From positions 26,095,041 through 26,159,040 of the forward strand of contig CM055094.1 in assembly GCA_029204225.1 (NCBI GenBank): DNA of 64,000 nt, in the 5' to 3' direction. Source of the DNA: Diphasiastrum complanatum (Eukaryota; Streptophyta; Lycopodiopsida; Lycopodiales; Lycopodiaceae). Position numbers and translations under genes: made by a program. This document shows, piece after piece, positions 1 to 12,151 of this stretch (position 1 is its first letter; each line of letters opens with the position of its first letter). A model generated the notes under the pieces. That model was given only the letters and a program-made list of their open reading frames with translations. It was not told the origin of the DNA and searched no databases.

Positions 1-2889
1 GACAAATGGAGAGAATCACTCAAAATTGCTTCCAAAACCAAGATTGGTGTCTCACATTGATTATGGCCAAATGTGGCTCTCATGCAATCAATAGATTGAT
101 GCCATGTGTCATATGTCTAGAAAACTAGTTTTTGGCCTTTTTAGCCACTAGAACTTGAATTAAATCATATGTACAACCTATACGATTATGGTACATGACA
201 AGTACACTATTTTCACACGTGGGAACAGGCTCCACACATGTGTGTTTATCTATATACAAGATTTTTGGCCTCTACCAAGCTTATTTTTGCATTTTTCACA
301 AGGCTTAGGCACCATTGTGTTGAAGTTTTGCTTGTTGAAGGAGTCCAAACATGCATTTTTGGCATGATCTGAGCCTATGATTGCTTGCTAGACCTGATAG
401 AAGCCTCTATGCCTCTCTAATGAACCTTATAAGAGTGCTTGTAACCTCTTATTGGAGGTATATTGGGTTGGAGATGGATTTTTGAAAAGTTTTACCTTCC
501 AGAAGTGCGCCCTCCTATTGAATCTGGATCAATTACAGATTGCACGTGTGAAGCCTAGGTGGTAGGGTGATGTAGCAAGTGTCTTTTAGACCTATCTCCC
601 TCCGTACTATGCTTTACAATGACCAATTTGGTGTCCTGTAGAGAAAGTTATGGCTATCAGAAGTTTGGCAATTTTTGAACTAAGATTTGCAAATTTTCTG
701 TAATGTTCTGATACATGCATGCATGCATGTAACTCAATGTAATGCTTTTCTGATGATGAAAATGTATGGATAGACCTCTATGCATGTTTGGATGCATGGT
801 TCATGGGTGTTCAATAGATCAATCAGAAAAAATTTCATGCATGAAGCTATTTTTAGAAATTCTAGTTCAAAAAGCTGATTTTCCAATTTCTAGGCAATTT
901 ATTAAAAGATTTGATTTTTTTTACAAATCAGTGCATGTCATGTCTGATGCATGCCAGATGTTTCGGAATCCTTTCGAAATGTGATGATAACTATGAAACT
1001 GCTAAGTCGATGCTCTAGATCAATTTTCACAGTTTAAGTCCATATCGAACGAAATTTGAAAATCCCAGTTTACATAAAATTTGAAGTAACCATGGATGTT
1101 TTGGATTTGTTAAAATTTGTTGGTTATTGATCAAATAAAAATCGCTTGTAAAGTGGATGATCTTACTGAGTTGAAATCAGTCAGTGTTTAAGGTCATAGT
1201 TCCTTTCGCTTTTAGTTGTAGATTTTGGAATCTATCAACTGATAGGAGCATTTTTTGTTTTTTGGAATCAATAAAGACCAAGAATAATTTAAATCATGTT
1301 GGAATAGTTGCTATGTTGATCCATAAGTGGATTTGCCAGTAATTAAGTGGGGCACTTAATAAATAAACAGTCAAAATTGTCTGGTACATTAGTAGTTATT
1401 GTATTACTAATACCAAATTGAACTTTTTCCTAGTACAAATTTGGGGCCTTTAACCTGAACCATTTTTGGAAGGGAGAAAAGAGATGAAACCTGAGGGGTA
1501 GATGATTTGTTGACCCAGTCGATCAATTTTGTTAATCTACTTTCAATTCCTGAAGTGTAACTAATAGCAAACAGTGAGAATAACAATTCAACCATTTAAC
1601 TCTCGAGTATTGGTACTCCTAGTAAATGGAGTTAAATTCTGTTTTTTTTTTTCATTTTCTCCTTTTCAAATCGGTAAACCACCGATCAGTTGGTTATTGT
1701 GGTTTTGATGATTTTTAGGTCATTAAAATTGAACAAACCAAAAGCTTTTGAAATACTTGTTAAATAATTAATAGTGAAAAATTCATAGTATTTGGAGGTA
1801 ATTCTTTATTCAACAATATTATTTTGGGGTGAATATAGTGTAGGAAGAAGTACCCGAATCCAAATCTTATTTTTCATTAATTACAGATGTCTTTAACAAA
1901 GTAATATTTAAGCCAATAAGTGAAAAGACATTGAGTTAATTGCAGTTTTGGATGTCAATTGTGATGTTAGAAGTAGAATTTGATACATGGGTTACATTGG
2001 ATCTGTTAATTGATAGAAGCTTATCCCTAGAGTTAATGCTCTTGGATCCAGTGGGATATGAAGCTTATCATTAACCAGAATAGATCAGAATGTAATGAGG
2101 AGCCATGTTTATTCTTTTGTTTAGATCACATGATCAAGTGTGGATTGTGGTATCCATCTAAGCCAGCCATCCAAATAAATGGATTCTCCAGTTTATGGGA
2201 ACAAGAGATAATATCCTATATGGATTATAGGACAGCTAGATGATCAATGGATCTCTAGAATATCAAATAAGGCAGTTAGAGATTTTCTGGAAAAAAAAAA
2301 TTGATGGTATGGGACATTAGTAATTTTGGAAAGAGAATTCTAGACCTGTAAAGATCTGATGATCAATGGTGTGTTTTGGTACCTAGTCGCAATATGGGAA
2401 AAATAAAAAACCGTTTGATCAAATGTGGGTATTTGGAAAATTTTGAGGTCTATCTAGATCCCAATGTGGTATCTCATTATTTACAAAATCAGAGGCCCTC
2501 AAATCTATTTCTTGCTTTCTTGATTAATCCTTTACTTCTTAGTAATTTCTCAAATATAGACATCAGACTGGGTTATATGATTCTTTCCAGCATGAAGTTA
2601 TTCTTCTGAAAGACTGTTGTGTCATATAAACTACTACTTGTGGGAATGGACTTGGAATTCAAAAAATTCTAAGGTTAAAGTGTTTCGATTTCTTAAATCT
2701 AGAATATCTCTGTGCATAAATGGATTTCAATGGAAATGTGGTTTCTATCACTCGGGTTGAAAATATTTGAGGGAAAAGTTTTGTTGTAATAGAGTGAATC
2801 TTTTAGTGGAATTACTTATTACTGACTTTTCTTGGATTTAAATATTTTCATATATCATCTTTCTAGCTAACTTTTATTGAAATTTATAA
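1..2889. other. Gene-free AT-rich stretch
   Basis: I see no convincing gene here; open frames are short and none resembles a known protein. Visible items are a (TGCA)n run near 713-730 and CACGTG/CATGTG motifs near 217-243 and 543 like those inside the LTRs further along. This suggests old retrotransposon-derived DNA, but no ends can be drawn. Confidence 0.5.
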
Positions 2890-5271
2890 TTTCTTTAAAA
2901 AGAGGGGTGAAGTGGCGAGATAAAATTCTATTTGAAAATCTGTAGGTTGCATAATTTTTTGGAAGAGAACCAACTGTGGTATAGAAATGAGATTTGGTCT
3001 GAAAGTAATTTTGGATAGATTCAGAGTAAGATACATAATTGGAACTTTTTGAAAAAAAAAAATTCTTTAGGGATTGTGTGGACAATATGGAACTAGAACA
3101 GGTTTGATATTTGAATTATTATCTACAAGTAGTATGGTAAAAGGTCAAAGGTTACTAATTCCATTTTGATTGGAATAGAAGTAAGTTTGATCAGAATTTA
3201 AGTCTGAGAGTTCTGTATTAGATCAACCTAATCTTAGTTTGAGTACTAGGATCAGAAAGGAGTTGATTGAGTAGAAGAAATTATGTAATTAGAAGGTAAG
3301 TTGGATTGGAAAATTGCTGAGAGTAAATGTTATTTGTCTCAGAGATTTCTCGGATATGTTATTTACTCATGCGAAATAGAAATTATTTTGTAGTTGAGTT
3401 ACAAGATCTCAGTGAGATATGTGAGTAACATATGTGGATTATGGAGGAATCTACCAGATAAGAATGTGTTTATGTACTGGGTCATAGTGAGATTATTCAC
3501 ATATGTACACGATTAATCTTTTATGAATCTACTGTGTATTTCTAGTTACTAGGGTTATTTGGTGCACTTAACCTAGTCGACAAACATAGACATATGATCA
3601 AGTATTGTTTTGACAGATACTTGCAGAGTTAACAAATCTGTGTGTGGAAGATTCATGGATTAACTTATAAATAATTTGGATAAGGATCTAAATGTGGTGT
3701 CATACTAGTAATTGAATTCTTCACCTAGACATTTGAGATTTTTAAATCATTGGCAATTAACTTGAGTATTTGATTACTCCAAGATGAAGTTAATTGGTAA
3801 AGCGATCAGTGTGATGTGGATTCACCGAGAACTGATGGTTTTTTAATTATATTGCTTGTAAGACACATGATTAGTGAATCATTTGGGTTCATCAGTTAAA
3901 ATTGTGTGCATTGGATATATAGTGTTCTTGCGATAGAGTATTCCTTAGTTAAGAAAGGGACACAGCTCATTAGTGATTGTATCCCAGAGAGCTCAATTGG
4001 ATAACGAATCATAATGGATCCAAGAATAATAATTGAATTGATATTCAGCAGGACTTTGGGTATCTAGATGTGATTCTGGATTGTAATCTAAAGTTTTTGT
4101 AGTTGAAGATGATTGTCATTTTGGTATGCGTTCAGTCTTTAATTACCAGTTGTTATAGAATTTGAATCTTGCACTTCATTTATTCTTGGATTCATTATGA
4201 TTCATTATCCAATTGAGCGCTCTAGGATACAATCTATCCCAAGAATACTGTATATCCAATGCACATAATTTTAATTGATGAACCCAAATGATTCACTTAT
4301 CATGCGTCTTACAAGCAATATAAAAAACATCAGTTCCCGGTGAATTCTCATCATACTGATTGTTTTACTAATTACCTTCATCTTGGAGTAATCAACTACT
4401 CAAGTTAATTGCCAATGATTTAGAAATCTCAAATATCTAGGTGCAGATCTCAATTATACTAGTATGACACCACATTAAGATCCTTATCCAAACCATTTAT
4501 AAGTTAATCCAGAAATCTCCAATCCAAAAATTTGTTAACTCTGCAAGTATCTATCAAAACAATACTTGATCACATGTTCATGTTCACCGACTAGGTTAAG
4601 TGCACCAAATAACCCTAGTAACCAGGAATAAACAACAGATTCATACAAGATTAATCGTGCACATATGTGAATAATCTCACTATGACCCAGTACATAAATG
4701 CATTCTTAGCTGGCAGATTCCTCCAGAACCCACATATGTTACTCACATATCTCACTGAGATCTTGTAACTCAGCTACAAAATATTTTCTATTTCTCATGA
4801 GTAAATAATATATCCGGGAAATCTCTGAAACAAATAACATTCACTCTCAACAGTTTTCCAATCCCACTTACCTCTAATTACATAATTTCTCTCACTAATC
4901 AACCCCTCTCCGATCCTAGTACTAAAACTAAGATTAGGTTGATCCAATACAAAACTTTTAGACTTATATTCTGATCAAACTTACTTCTATTCCAATTAAA
5001 ATAGAATTAGTAACCTTTGACCTTTCACTATACCGCTTATAGATAATGATTCAAATATCAAACATGTTCTAGTTCCAGATTGTCCACACAATCCCTAGAG
5101 AATTTTTTTTATTTGAAAAGTTATTAGGTATCTTACTCTAAATCTATCCACAATTACTTTCAGACCAAATCTCATTTCTATACCACAGCTAGTTCTCTTC
5201 CAAAAACTATGCAATCCACAGATTCCCAAATAGAGTTTAATCCCACCACTTCACTCCTCTTTTTAAAGAAA
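2890..5271. repeat. Long inverted repeat (foldback) with about 1.1-kb arms
   Basis: Read by eye, 2890-4030 aligns with the reverse complement of 4181-5271 along its whole length, around a spacer of about 150 bp. Matching landmarks include TTTCTTTAAAAAGAGG at the outer ends, the GGTGCACTTAACCTAGTCG block near 3560 against its complement near 4590, and TCAATTGGATAA near 3990 against its complement near 4210. The arms differ by many substitutions and small indels (I guess 80-85% identity), including about 40 extra bases in the left arm near 3945. No protein is encoded. It could be a foldback or Mutator-type element with long terminal repeats, or two head-to-head copies of one repeat. No clear target duplication was found. 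Confidence 0.85.
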
Positions 5272-5417
5272 ACACGATGACATTTGTTTTGGGACTTTGA
5301 CCTGAAAAAGAGTAATCTTTTTTGGTGTTTTTTAATGGTCCTAGTTTTAGGCCAAAATCATGGATTTTTTAAATAAATCTCTAAATTTTGTTTTAAAAAA
5401 AAGCCAAAAAATGCATA

Positions 5418-5783
5418 TTAAATAAAGAGCTTAAAGTTTTTTGTTGCAAACTTCATAAAACCATCATAATTATAAATTAAACAATAATTCAAGAGAACAA
5501 ATGATTTTTGAAACTCGAAATCCCATTGATATACAAAATAACTTAAATTATATTTGCACTTTTTTTTTTTTAAAGTACAATTTGTTTGATTGCTATTTTG
5601 AATAAAACCAAGTACTTTGGCAATCCAAAATGGATGTCCTTCATTGTTTTCTAAAGCTATAAGTGCAACAAGGCTTCCAATTTGGATTTCATTCAAATCA
5701 ACACGCCATTTCATTTTTGCAGCTTTTACACTTTTCCTATTCTTCCTTGAGCCCACATAAATTTCACGTTCCTCACCTTGCAC
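5418..5783 (-). pseudogene. Remnant of a transposon-type protein, C-terminal part
   Basis: A 121-codon open frame. Its middle contains a stretch reading L-V-A-L-I-A-L-E-N-N-E-G-H-P-F-W-I-A-K-V-L, shaped like the small beta-barrel (tudor/SH3-like) segments found in some uncharacterised eukaryotic transposon proteins. It lies just downstream, on the same strand, of the larger remnant at 5999-6535 and is probably part of the same decayed gene. The C-terminal third is low-complexity, AT-rich translation and may not be coding. I do not recognise the exact family; the structural reading is inference. Confidence 0.35.
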
Positions 5784-5998
5784 AAGCTACATGAAATCAT
5801 TATCTCGAGGAAGATCTGAAGGTTCGACAGTCGTAGTTGATGTTCCTAATTTATGAGCCCAATGAAATTCATCAGTTGTTGATGTATGTTCAAGATTGAG
5901 CAAACTGATTTTTTGTTCCTCGAAAAAGTCCATCCACCAATGCTGATCAAACTCATCAAAAAAATGATAAGTTGCTTGAATACTTGATTCCAAAAAAT

Positions 5999-6535
5999 TT
6001 AATGAGGAAAATGGATCAATCTTACGATGTCATTGGTCTTTGCAAGTTGTTTTGCAGACTTTAACAACTCGCAAGTGGAGCATATTGTCATTCGTGATTT
6101 TTTGGGAATCTTTACCAGTCCAAAATCTCTTTTCCAAATTCTAAGAAAATATGAGTAACTCAAATAGGGAACATTTTTTGTTTTTGCAAACTCTTTGTAC
6201 ATCAAAAATATTTCTAATTTTGTAAAATTATCCGGCAAGTGAAAATATAAGGAATTAGGCAATTTTTCTCCGTGCACATCTATGAAATGCTTTAGCCAAG
6301 CAGTTGCATTTAAAACATCTGGAGAAACAGTTCGACCCTGTAAGGATCCCGGTAATGTTGGGTCTTTCTGAAGTCATGCATGCATTTGTTGAAGCCGTGA
6401 GTTTCCAATTGCGTGAACTGCTTTGTAAGCTTTGCGACAAACCTCCAAAGCATTTTAAAAATACGAAAATGAGTTTTTGTCCGGCCTCATTGTTGCACAC
6501 AAATAGTAATTTCTCTCATCCTTACTCCAAGACCG
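5999..6535 (-). pseudogene. Decayed transposon-type protein with CxxC motif
   Basis: One minus-strand frame runs from about 6535 to 5999 and reads as protein throughout, broken only by two nonsense codons (near 6462 and 6394). It shows a 'VCRKAYKAVHAIGNSRLQ' segment, then 'HGEKLPNSLYFHLPDN', then a basic region ending in 'TICSTCELLKSAKQLAKT', where the CxxC could bind zinc. This order (helical DNA-binding-like segment, HGE/LP segment, CxxC segment) resembles uncharacterised transposon-encoded proteins, but I cannot name the family. The 5787-5993 frame just downstream is probably more of the same gene. It starts right beside an LTR end and primer site at 6548-6772, which may be coincidental. 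The two stops make it non-functional. Confidence 0.45.
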
Positions 6536-6547
6536 CATCTTAGTCGT

Positions 6548-6559
6548 GCTCTGATACCA
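6548..6559 (-). promoter_or_regulatory. Primer binding site (tRNA-iMet type), minus strand
   Basis: The reverse complement reads TGGTATCAGAGC, complementary to the 3' end of initiator-methionine tRNA. One base separates it from the CA end of the LTR piece at 6561-6772. It marks a minus-strand LTR retroelement whose internal region would extend to lower coordinates. Confidence 0.7.
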
Positions 6560-6560
6560 A

Positions 6561-6772
6561 TGTAAGAACCCAAAAGGATTGTCTCTAAGATGAGGATAGG
6601 AGAACACAATAGGAGAGACTATGGAGCCAAACCACCCAATCAATCCTAGATCAAAACTGGATCTAGCCCCCAAGCCATGTCGTGTGAAGCAAGAGGAAAA
6701 GAGAGAACCTGGTAAACTAAACCCAATATGTCAACGGGAGAATCCCCACCTCATTATAAAGAGAGTAGAGTC
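6561..6772 (-). mobile_element. LTR fragment, family X, 3' part
   Basis: On the minus strand the piece ends ...GGTTCTTACA just before the primer site. It shares a TATA-like CTCTTTATAATGAGG stretch and the segment down to CTTGCTTCACA with 51431-51799, and TGGGTGGTTTGGCT with 49394-49882, so three relatives of one LTR family lie in this window. Its 5' part is missing: the copia LTR starting at 6773 cuts into it. Confidence 0.6.
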
Positions 6773-7428
6773 TGTGAAAATTGTCAACATTTCCTAGCTA
6801 GTTTGAGGCCTAAGTTGGAAATTTTTGTACATAGTTTTGGTACTGGAGTTTCACACGTGTGAACCAGGCCTAAAGGTTTTTGTTTACAGTATTTTTTCAG
6901 TATGAAGAAGTGTCAAACTTCAAATCCTTCAAAATGGTCTCATTTTGATGTATTTTGGCCATATATGTCATTTTTAGCTATTTTTCTTATATAAGGGAAT
7001 ATTTAGGGTCAAGTACCTTTTAGAGAGAGGAGAGAGAGTCATCTTCCTCATTGATAAATAGTAGAGAATGCGTGGAGAAACATGTTAGAGAAATTTTTTG
7101 TATTGTTGAGAGAGATCAATAGATCATTGTCATAGTTTCTTCCCCCATTGTGAGCATTGCTTTGTGTATTGTCTTCAAGCTCTTGTGTATGATCTTAGGT
7201 GCTATCCAAAAGTGGTAGGCTGTTGTTCCATGGCCTGTTTGCTGCTATTTTTGGCCACCATCAGTATCTTTCATTAGTTTCTTTTGTCTCTTGAATGCTT
7301 TGTCAAGTTCATGTGTATCAAAGGTAGCATTAGGATGCTTTCATTTCTAGCTTTTGTAGCTTGTTGTGCAAAGATCTTAGCCAGAACATTTGGGATCTTA
7401 GATCCATTCAAGATCCACTTTTTTCGCA
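6773..7428 (+). mobile_element. Copia 5' LTR (656 bp)
   Basis: Begins TGTGAAAATTGTCAAC and ends TTTTTTCGCA, nearly the inverted ends TGTGAAAA/TTTTCACA of the young element at 39690, with one G for A at the end. It is followed at once by a primer site. It carries the perfect 14-bp palindrome TTCACACGTGTGAA at 6850-6863. The length is close to the 653-bp LTRs of the intact copia, and the downstream gag is also similar, so the two belong to related families. No 3' LTR was found. Confidence 0.75.
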
Positions 7429-7440
7429 TGATATCAGAGC
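7429..7440 (+). promoter_or_regulatory. Primer binding site, one mismatch
   Basis: TGATATCAGAGC directly abuts the LTR end; it differs from the standard TGGTATCAGAGC by one G-to-A change. About 320 bp of untranslated leader follow before gag. Confidence 0.7.
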
Positions 7441-7758
7441 AAGCTGTCCATTATTTATAGTAAGATTTCCATTTATGGTGATATTTGGACGTTTGATCAA
7501 GTTCTAGCATGATTATGCATTGCATTGTTGATCAAATCTTACTAACCTTTGTTTGTTGAGTTGAACTTCTGGATCAAAAGCATATTTTAGGTCTATTGAA
7601 GATCAGAGGCTGAAAAGAAGCTATTTTGGATCAGATCATAACACCTAATCATTTGTTGATTGTGAGGCTTGTGCATATTCAATACTAACAATGTTCTGTT
7701 CAATCTATGTGCTAGATGCATTAGGATAGAGCCTGAAAGTTGAAGAATCATTATATTC

Positions 7759-9084
7759 ATGGCTTTCAATGGTGGGATCATGTTAGAAACTAATGATAGG
7801 TTGAGTTCATCAAACTACTCTACCTGGAAAGTGAGGATGGAATCCTTACTTGAGTTGAATGAACTCATGGACAAAGTTGCAGGAACTCACAGTTCAAGAG
7901 CAACAAAGGTTTGATAAGAAGGCTAAAAGGGCTCTTCATATCATTAAAATGAATGTTACCAATGAACTTCTTAAGGAAGTTGGTAACTGTCAAAGTGCAA
8001 GTGAGGCATGGAATGCCTTAAAGAAACTCTTTGAATCAAAGTCCACATCTAGGGTATTGACCCTAAGGAGGCAAATATTTTCTAGTAGACAAAGAGAGGG
8101 AGAAAGTGCTCATGCATTTGTCTTGAGGGTTAAGTCTTTAAGTGATGATCTAGCATGCATTGATGAAAGCATAAAAGATGGTGAAATAGTCCAGGTTATG
8201 TTGAATGGTATGCTAGATGAACATGCTAACCTTGTGCAAGGTTTTGCCATTCAAAGTGTCTTGCCAAGTGTGGTTGACTTGCAAGAAATCTTATTGGCTG
8301 AAGAACATAGGTTGCCATCAAAGCTTGATGGTGCATCCTTGCAAGGTGGAGGTGAAGAGGCTTTCTTTACAAAAGGAAAAGTCAAAGGCAAAGGTAAAGG
8401 CAAAGGGCAATGGTCCAAAGGTGGTAACTGGGATCATGATGATCACTCTTCCTCCTCCTCTTCTACTTCTTTTAGAAAGAAAGATAAGTCAAAGTACAAG
8501 TGCTTTTATTGTGGGATAAAAGGTCATTTTGCTAATGAATGTCATAAGAAGAAAAGAGAGCAAGGTGAGAGGCAAGGAAATCTAGCAATAGATGAAGAAG
8601 ATGATAGCATTTCTGAATCTCTTGTTATGACTTCAAGTTTGCTTGCACATGTAGATGGGAATGATCCTTGGTGGATTGATAGTGGAGCCTCATCTCACAT
8701 GACAAGACATAAGGAATACTTTTCATCCTTATTGTTTTATGAGGGAGAGAGCAACATCATCTATACTGCAAATGATGGTCAATGTGACATCAAAGGCATA
8801 GGCACAATTCCTATTTCTCTTTCAACAAATAGGAAAGCTAATCTTGAAAATGTATTGTACATTCCTTCAATCACTAAGAACTTGCTTAGTGTTAGTCAAA
8901 TGATTGACAAGGGACTTGATGGTGAGTTCATTGGAGGTGCTTGTTTGATAAGTGTGGATCCTTGATTGCTAAAGGAAGAAGGCATGGTAAACTTTTCAAC
9001 TGGATGCATGTGTGATCTCTAAGAATGAAGGATGTATGGCTAGGGAACAATTGACAAACCAAGAAATTTGGCATAAGAGGATAA
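7759..9084 (+). pseudogene. Broken copia gag-protease
   Basis: The frame starts at ATG 7759, just after the leader, and its product matches the start of the intact polyprotein at 40952. Near 7890 a deletion of several bases shifts the frame, so the main open stretch is 7859-8965. It contains the Gag core, a CCHC zinc knuckle (C-F-Y-C-G...H...C) and the aspartic protease motif WWIDSGASSHMT. A second frame break follows near 8940. Similarity ends abruptly at about 9084, just after the first histidine of the integrase zinc-binding region. Integrase, RT, RNase H and the 3' LTR are gone, so the copy is dead; it was truncated where the unrelated 9085 block begins. Confidence 0.85.
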
Positions 9085-10440
9085 AGTCATGATGTGGGCT
9101 ATTTTTTTATGGTTGGAGCCCAAGGACAAGGTGCGACGAGGCACCAAGCCCCCTTGCTCAAGAGACTACTTGATATAAACATAGATCAATGTCTGGGTTC
9201 TCTATGTTGTGCTTAGGTAAGTTGTCGGGCTGTCATGGTTGATAATGCCCAAGCTTAGGAGAGGTTTTCAAAGCCCATGTCAAGACCAAGTGTGGGAGGA
9301 GAGAGATAGGGATGTATGATGGGTCCAAGTGTTGGTTTTGTATACTATAGTATCGTAGAGTAGTGGGGTTGTGAGGGCTCGTATCTAAGGAGCATGCACC
9401 AGTTTGGGCCCGCCGACGCATGCTCTGTCATTCCAAAAATGAATCACACTTGGACACTTCCATGTGTGAGCGTGGGAGCAAGTGTTGGTGCTTGGAAATT
9501 TCTTGGTGCTCAAATAATTGGCATTGATGCTTGAGAAAAAGGTCCCATTGGTGCATCTTGGAGGGATTCCCTAGTTTTGGCCGGGAGAGCTTCACTCCAG
9601 GGGCTGCAGTGATGGCCCCACTCCATCCAAGGGTGATCGATGGAGTTAATGGAGAAAAAATATATCTTTCCCCTTGGATGGTGTGGGACCTGTGCAACAC
9701 AGGCATTGCAGGTGCCTTTGAGGTGCACTCTCTAATGAGAGCCGTTTTGGCCCATGCTCAACCACAACCACACATTATTTTTCTAATTTAAAAATTTATT
9801 TTTTTATTCACATAAACTTGCCAAGGTTCTCTCCATGCCCATGTGATTGACACTTGTCCTCTTATCCCATAAGCATTATGCACTCCTAACATGTAGAAAA
9901 GCCACTTCACTTAAAATTTGTCCATGGGCGGTCAGATTTGGTGGCTCACCCAAAACTCTAGTGCTCTTGAGTGTGCGACTCAAACTTCCAAAAATTCAAG
10001 TTCGGGCACTTGGGCACGTCTGGAACAGCCAAAAATTCAGGTGCGGGCTCCCATGGGTCTGAAACCACCAAAAAATTTCATTTGTTGCCATACAATTCAG
10101 CCCCACCAAAAATTAGGTTGGGCATTGGTTGCCCCTGTCTGTGCCACATGGCGCTCATTGGGGGCCAAACACCCAGCCAACACCTTTAAGGGCCAAACCA
10201 AGGGGGCCAGGGTGGATGCCTAGGGGAGAGCCTGAAAAGTATAGGAATGGAATGGATTATTTCTCAAAAACTGATATAAAAACATTTTTGATGGTTTTTT
10301 TTTTATAGAGGCTTATGAATTGTTTTATGAGTTGTCCTTAGAAAATCGAGCACCTAAAAAAAATGCATGAATTTTTTGAATAACCAAAAAAAGGTCTCCC
10401 CGACCAACAAGGCCAGAACTAATAAAAGAAAACAGAAAGA
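9085..10440. other. Unidentified block, richer in GC than its surroundings
   Basis: The sequence changes character at the truncation point of the copia remnant. Both strands contain only short frames without recognisable domains. Runs such as CCACCAAAAATT and CCAAAAATTCA recur between 9990 and 10115. It may be a piece of another retroelement or unassigned intergenic DNA; no terminal repeats or primer site were found. Confidence 0.4.
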
Positions 10441-10451
10441 TTGAGAGAGAT

Positions 10452-10454
<3 letters not shown>

Positions 10455-10486
<32 letters not shown>
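10455..10486. repeat. (GA)n microsatellite
   Basis: About 16 GA units, followed by a G11 run near 10527-10538. It lies about 1.7 kb upstream of the DUF1639 coding exons, possibly in their promoter or 5' UTR. Confidence 0.9.
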
Positions 10487-10493
<7 letters not shown>

Positions 10494-10724
10494 GAGAAAA
10501 AGCAAGGAGTAGAGTTAGCGAGAGAGGGGGGGGGGGGGAGGGGTAGCGGTAGAGGACAAGAGAAAGGACTGTAGAGAGTGGGAGGGGTGGATTGGCGAGA
10601 AAAGGGAAAGAGGTGGGAAAGTAGTAGTGTAGCTGAAGATTGAAGCCTCGTTCTGAGAACGTAAGCATCGGTGGAGGTTGGGATTCCAATTTTACTGGTG
10701 AGTGTAGGTGTTGCGATCCGGAGT

Positions 10725-11000
10725 TGCTATCTCTCTCGCTTGGAGGTGCTGGGAACGATTTGCGGATGATTTTCTGTCCAATGTTTTGGTCTCTTTTCCT
10801 TGGAGGGACTAGGAATCTTTTGTTGATGATTTTGTGTTCACTGTTCTGGTCTCTGTTCCTTGGAGGTAGTTAGAGTCGTTTGCTGATGATTTTTTGTTCA
10901 GTGTTTTTGGTCTCTGTTTGCTTATGAATTTTTGTTCAAGGTTTTCTCTGTTCCTTGGAGGTACTTAGAATCATTCGCTCGTGATTTTCTGTTCAATGTG
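10725..11000 (+). repeat. Degenerate tandem repeat, about 70-bp unit, four copies
   Basis: The motif 'CCTTGGAGGT-CT-G-AA-C-TTTGCTGATGATTTT-TGTTCA-TGTTTTGGTCTCTGTT' recurs around 10740, 10800, 10860 and 10950 with substitutions and small gaps. It lies between the GA tract and the DUF1639 exons, so it may sit in the 5' UTR, the first intron or the promoter. Confidence 0.75.
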
Positions 11001-12151
11001 GTGTCGTGTGTGTCAAGGTTTCTGTGAGTATATTTTATGTTGCTTAAGTTTTTATCGTATGCCGATAAGTCAAGGATTCTCTCTTTGATTGCTATATTTT
11101 TGGTGGATAATCGTGCTGATGATGTAACTGTATGCAGGAAAGGTTATGGCAGTTGTTCTGTAATCTTCCGTGGTGGCATTTGCGCGCTTGTGCTTGTATC
11201 TTAAAAAGATTGGCATGGATCCTTCTAGGTGGAGGTTTTTCTTTGGAAGGAAGTTTGGGTGTTCTGTTGGTTGCTCGGCTGACAGATGATTTTTGATTCA
11301 ATATCAATTCACCTCAGGGCCAAGCTGTAAATCTGCATATAAGGTATCTGGATTGCCGGCTCAATAGTCTTCTCAGTCAAAAGACGTGCAGGCTATTTTT
11401 CAGGAGGAGGATTACAGTCGGTACATGGATACGAAACAAATTGGGTTCGACTCTTAATATTGCTCGTAGATGGCTCTCAGGTGCTTTTCTGGAGGTTATA
11501 CCGTGATATTATCATTAATAACTAAATAGGTGTATTTTTCTAGTCTTTAATCTTTTGTGAGGAGGCTTTTGCTCTTGTTTCGAAACAGCAAGTAATTTTT
11601 AACGATCCGTGAACCTACGAAAATCTGTGGTCTGATCTTCCTTGAATGTCAGGCCAAGCCTCCTTCGGTCATAAGAGTAGTAGGATTTTCGACGCTCTTC
11701 TGACAAGCAACACTAGTTTCAAGAGCTCAAAGATTTAGAGCACTAAATAAGCACGATCAATAAAAGACTTTCTTTGGTTTATTTCAAAGCTTTTGGTTGA
11801 AGAAGTAACGACTAGCAACCGAGGGGATTTGCATAACTAAATGGTTCAGCTACAGTCCGTTACTTTTTCAAGACAGACGTATTCACGTAGTCTAGTGTTG
11901 GATCTGGTCAATGCTAGATCAGGGGATAGTACATGAAGAAAGCGATTTGGATCATGCGGATTTGAAAGATTGTTAGATTTGGTCATCTATTTTGGAAAAT
12001 TGCTATTTCGTGAGTGCTCGATGCGCCTGGGCTTTCTGTTTTATTTTTCTTTTTACAAGTTTATAGATCTCCATATTCGGATTACCATTCTTATTAGAAC
12101 TGATATAGAGCGTCGCATAGGCTGATTCATTTATCATTTGCGCTGGTTTCC

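Noticed and set aside
6561-6772. LTR piece as the promoter of the 5.4-6.5 kb protein remnant
   Set aside because: The orientation fits, but no other family X copy carries this coding region, so adjacency alone is not evidence.
10354-10689. 111-codon minus-strand frame rich in Ser and Leu
   Set aside because: It is the translation of the GA tract and purine-rich flank.
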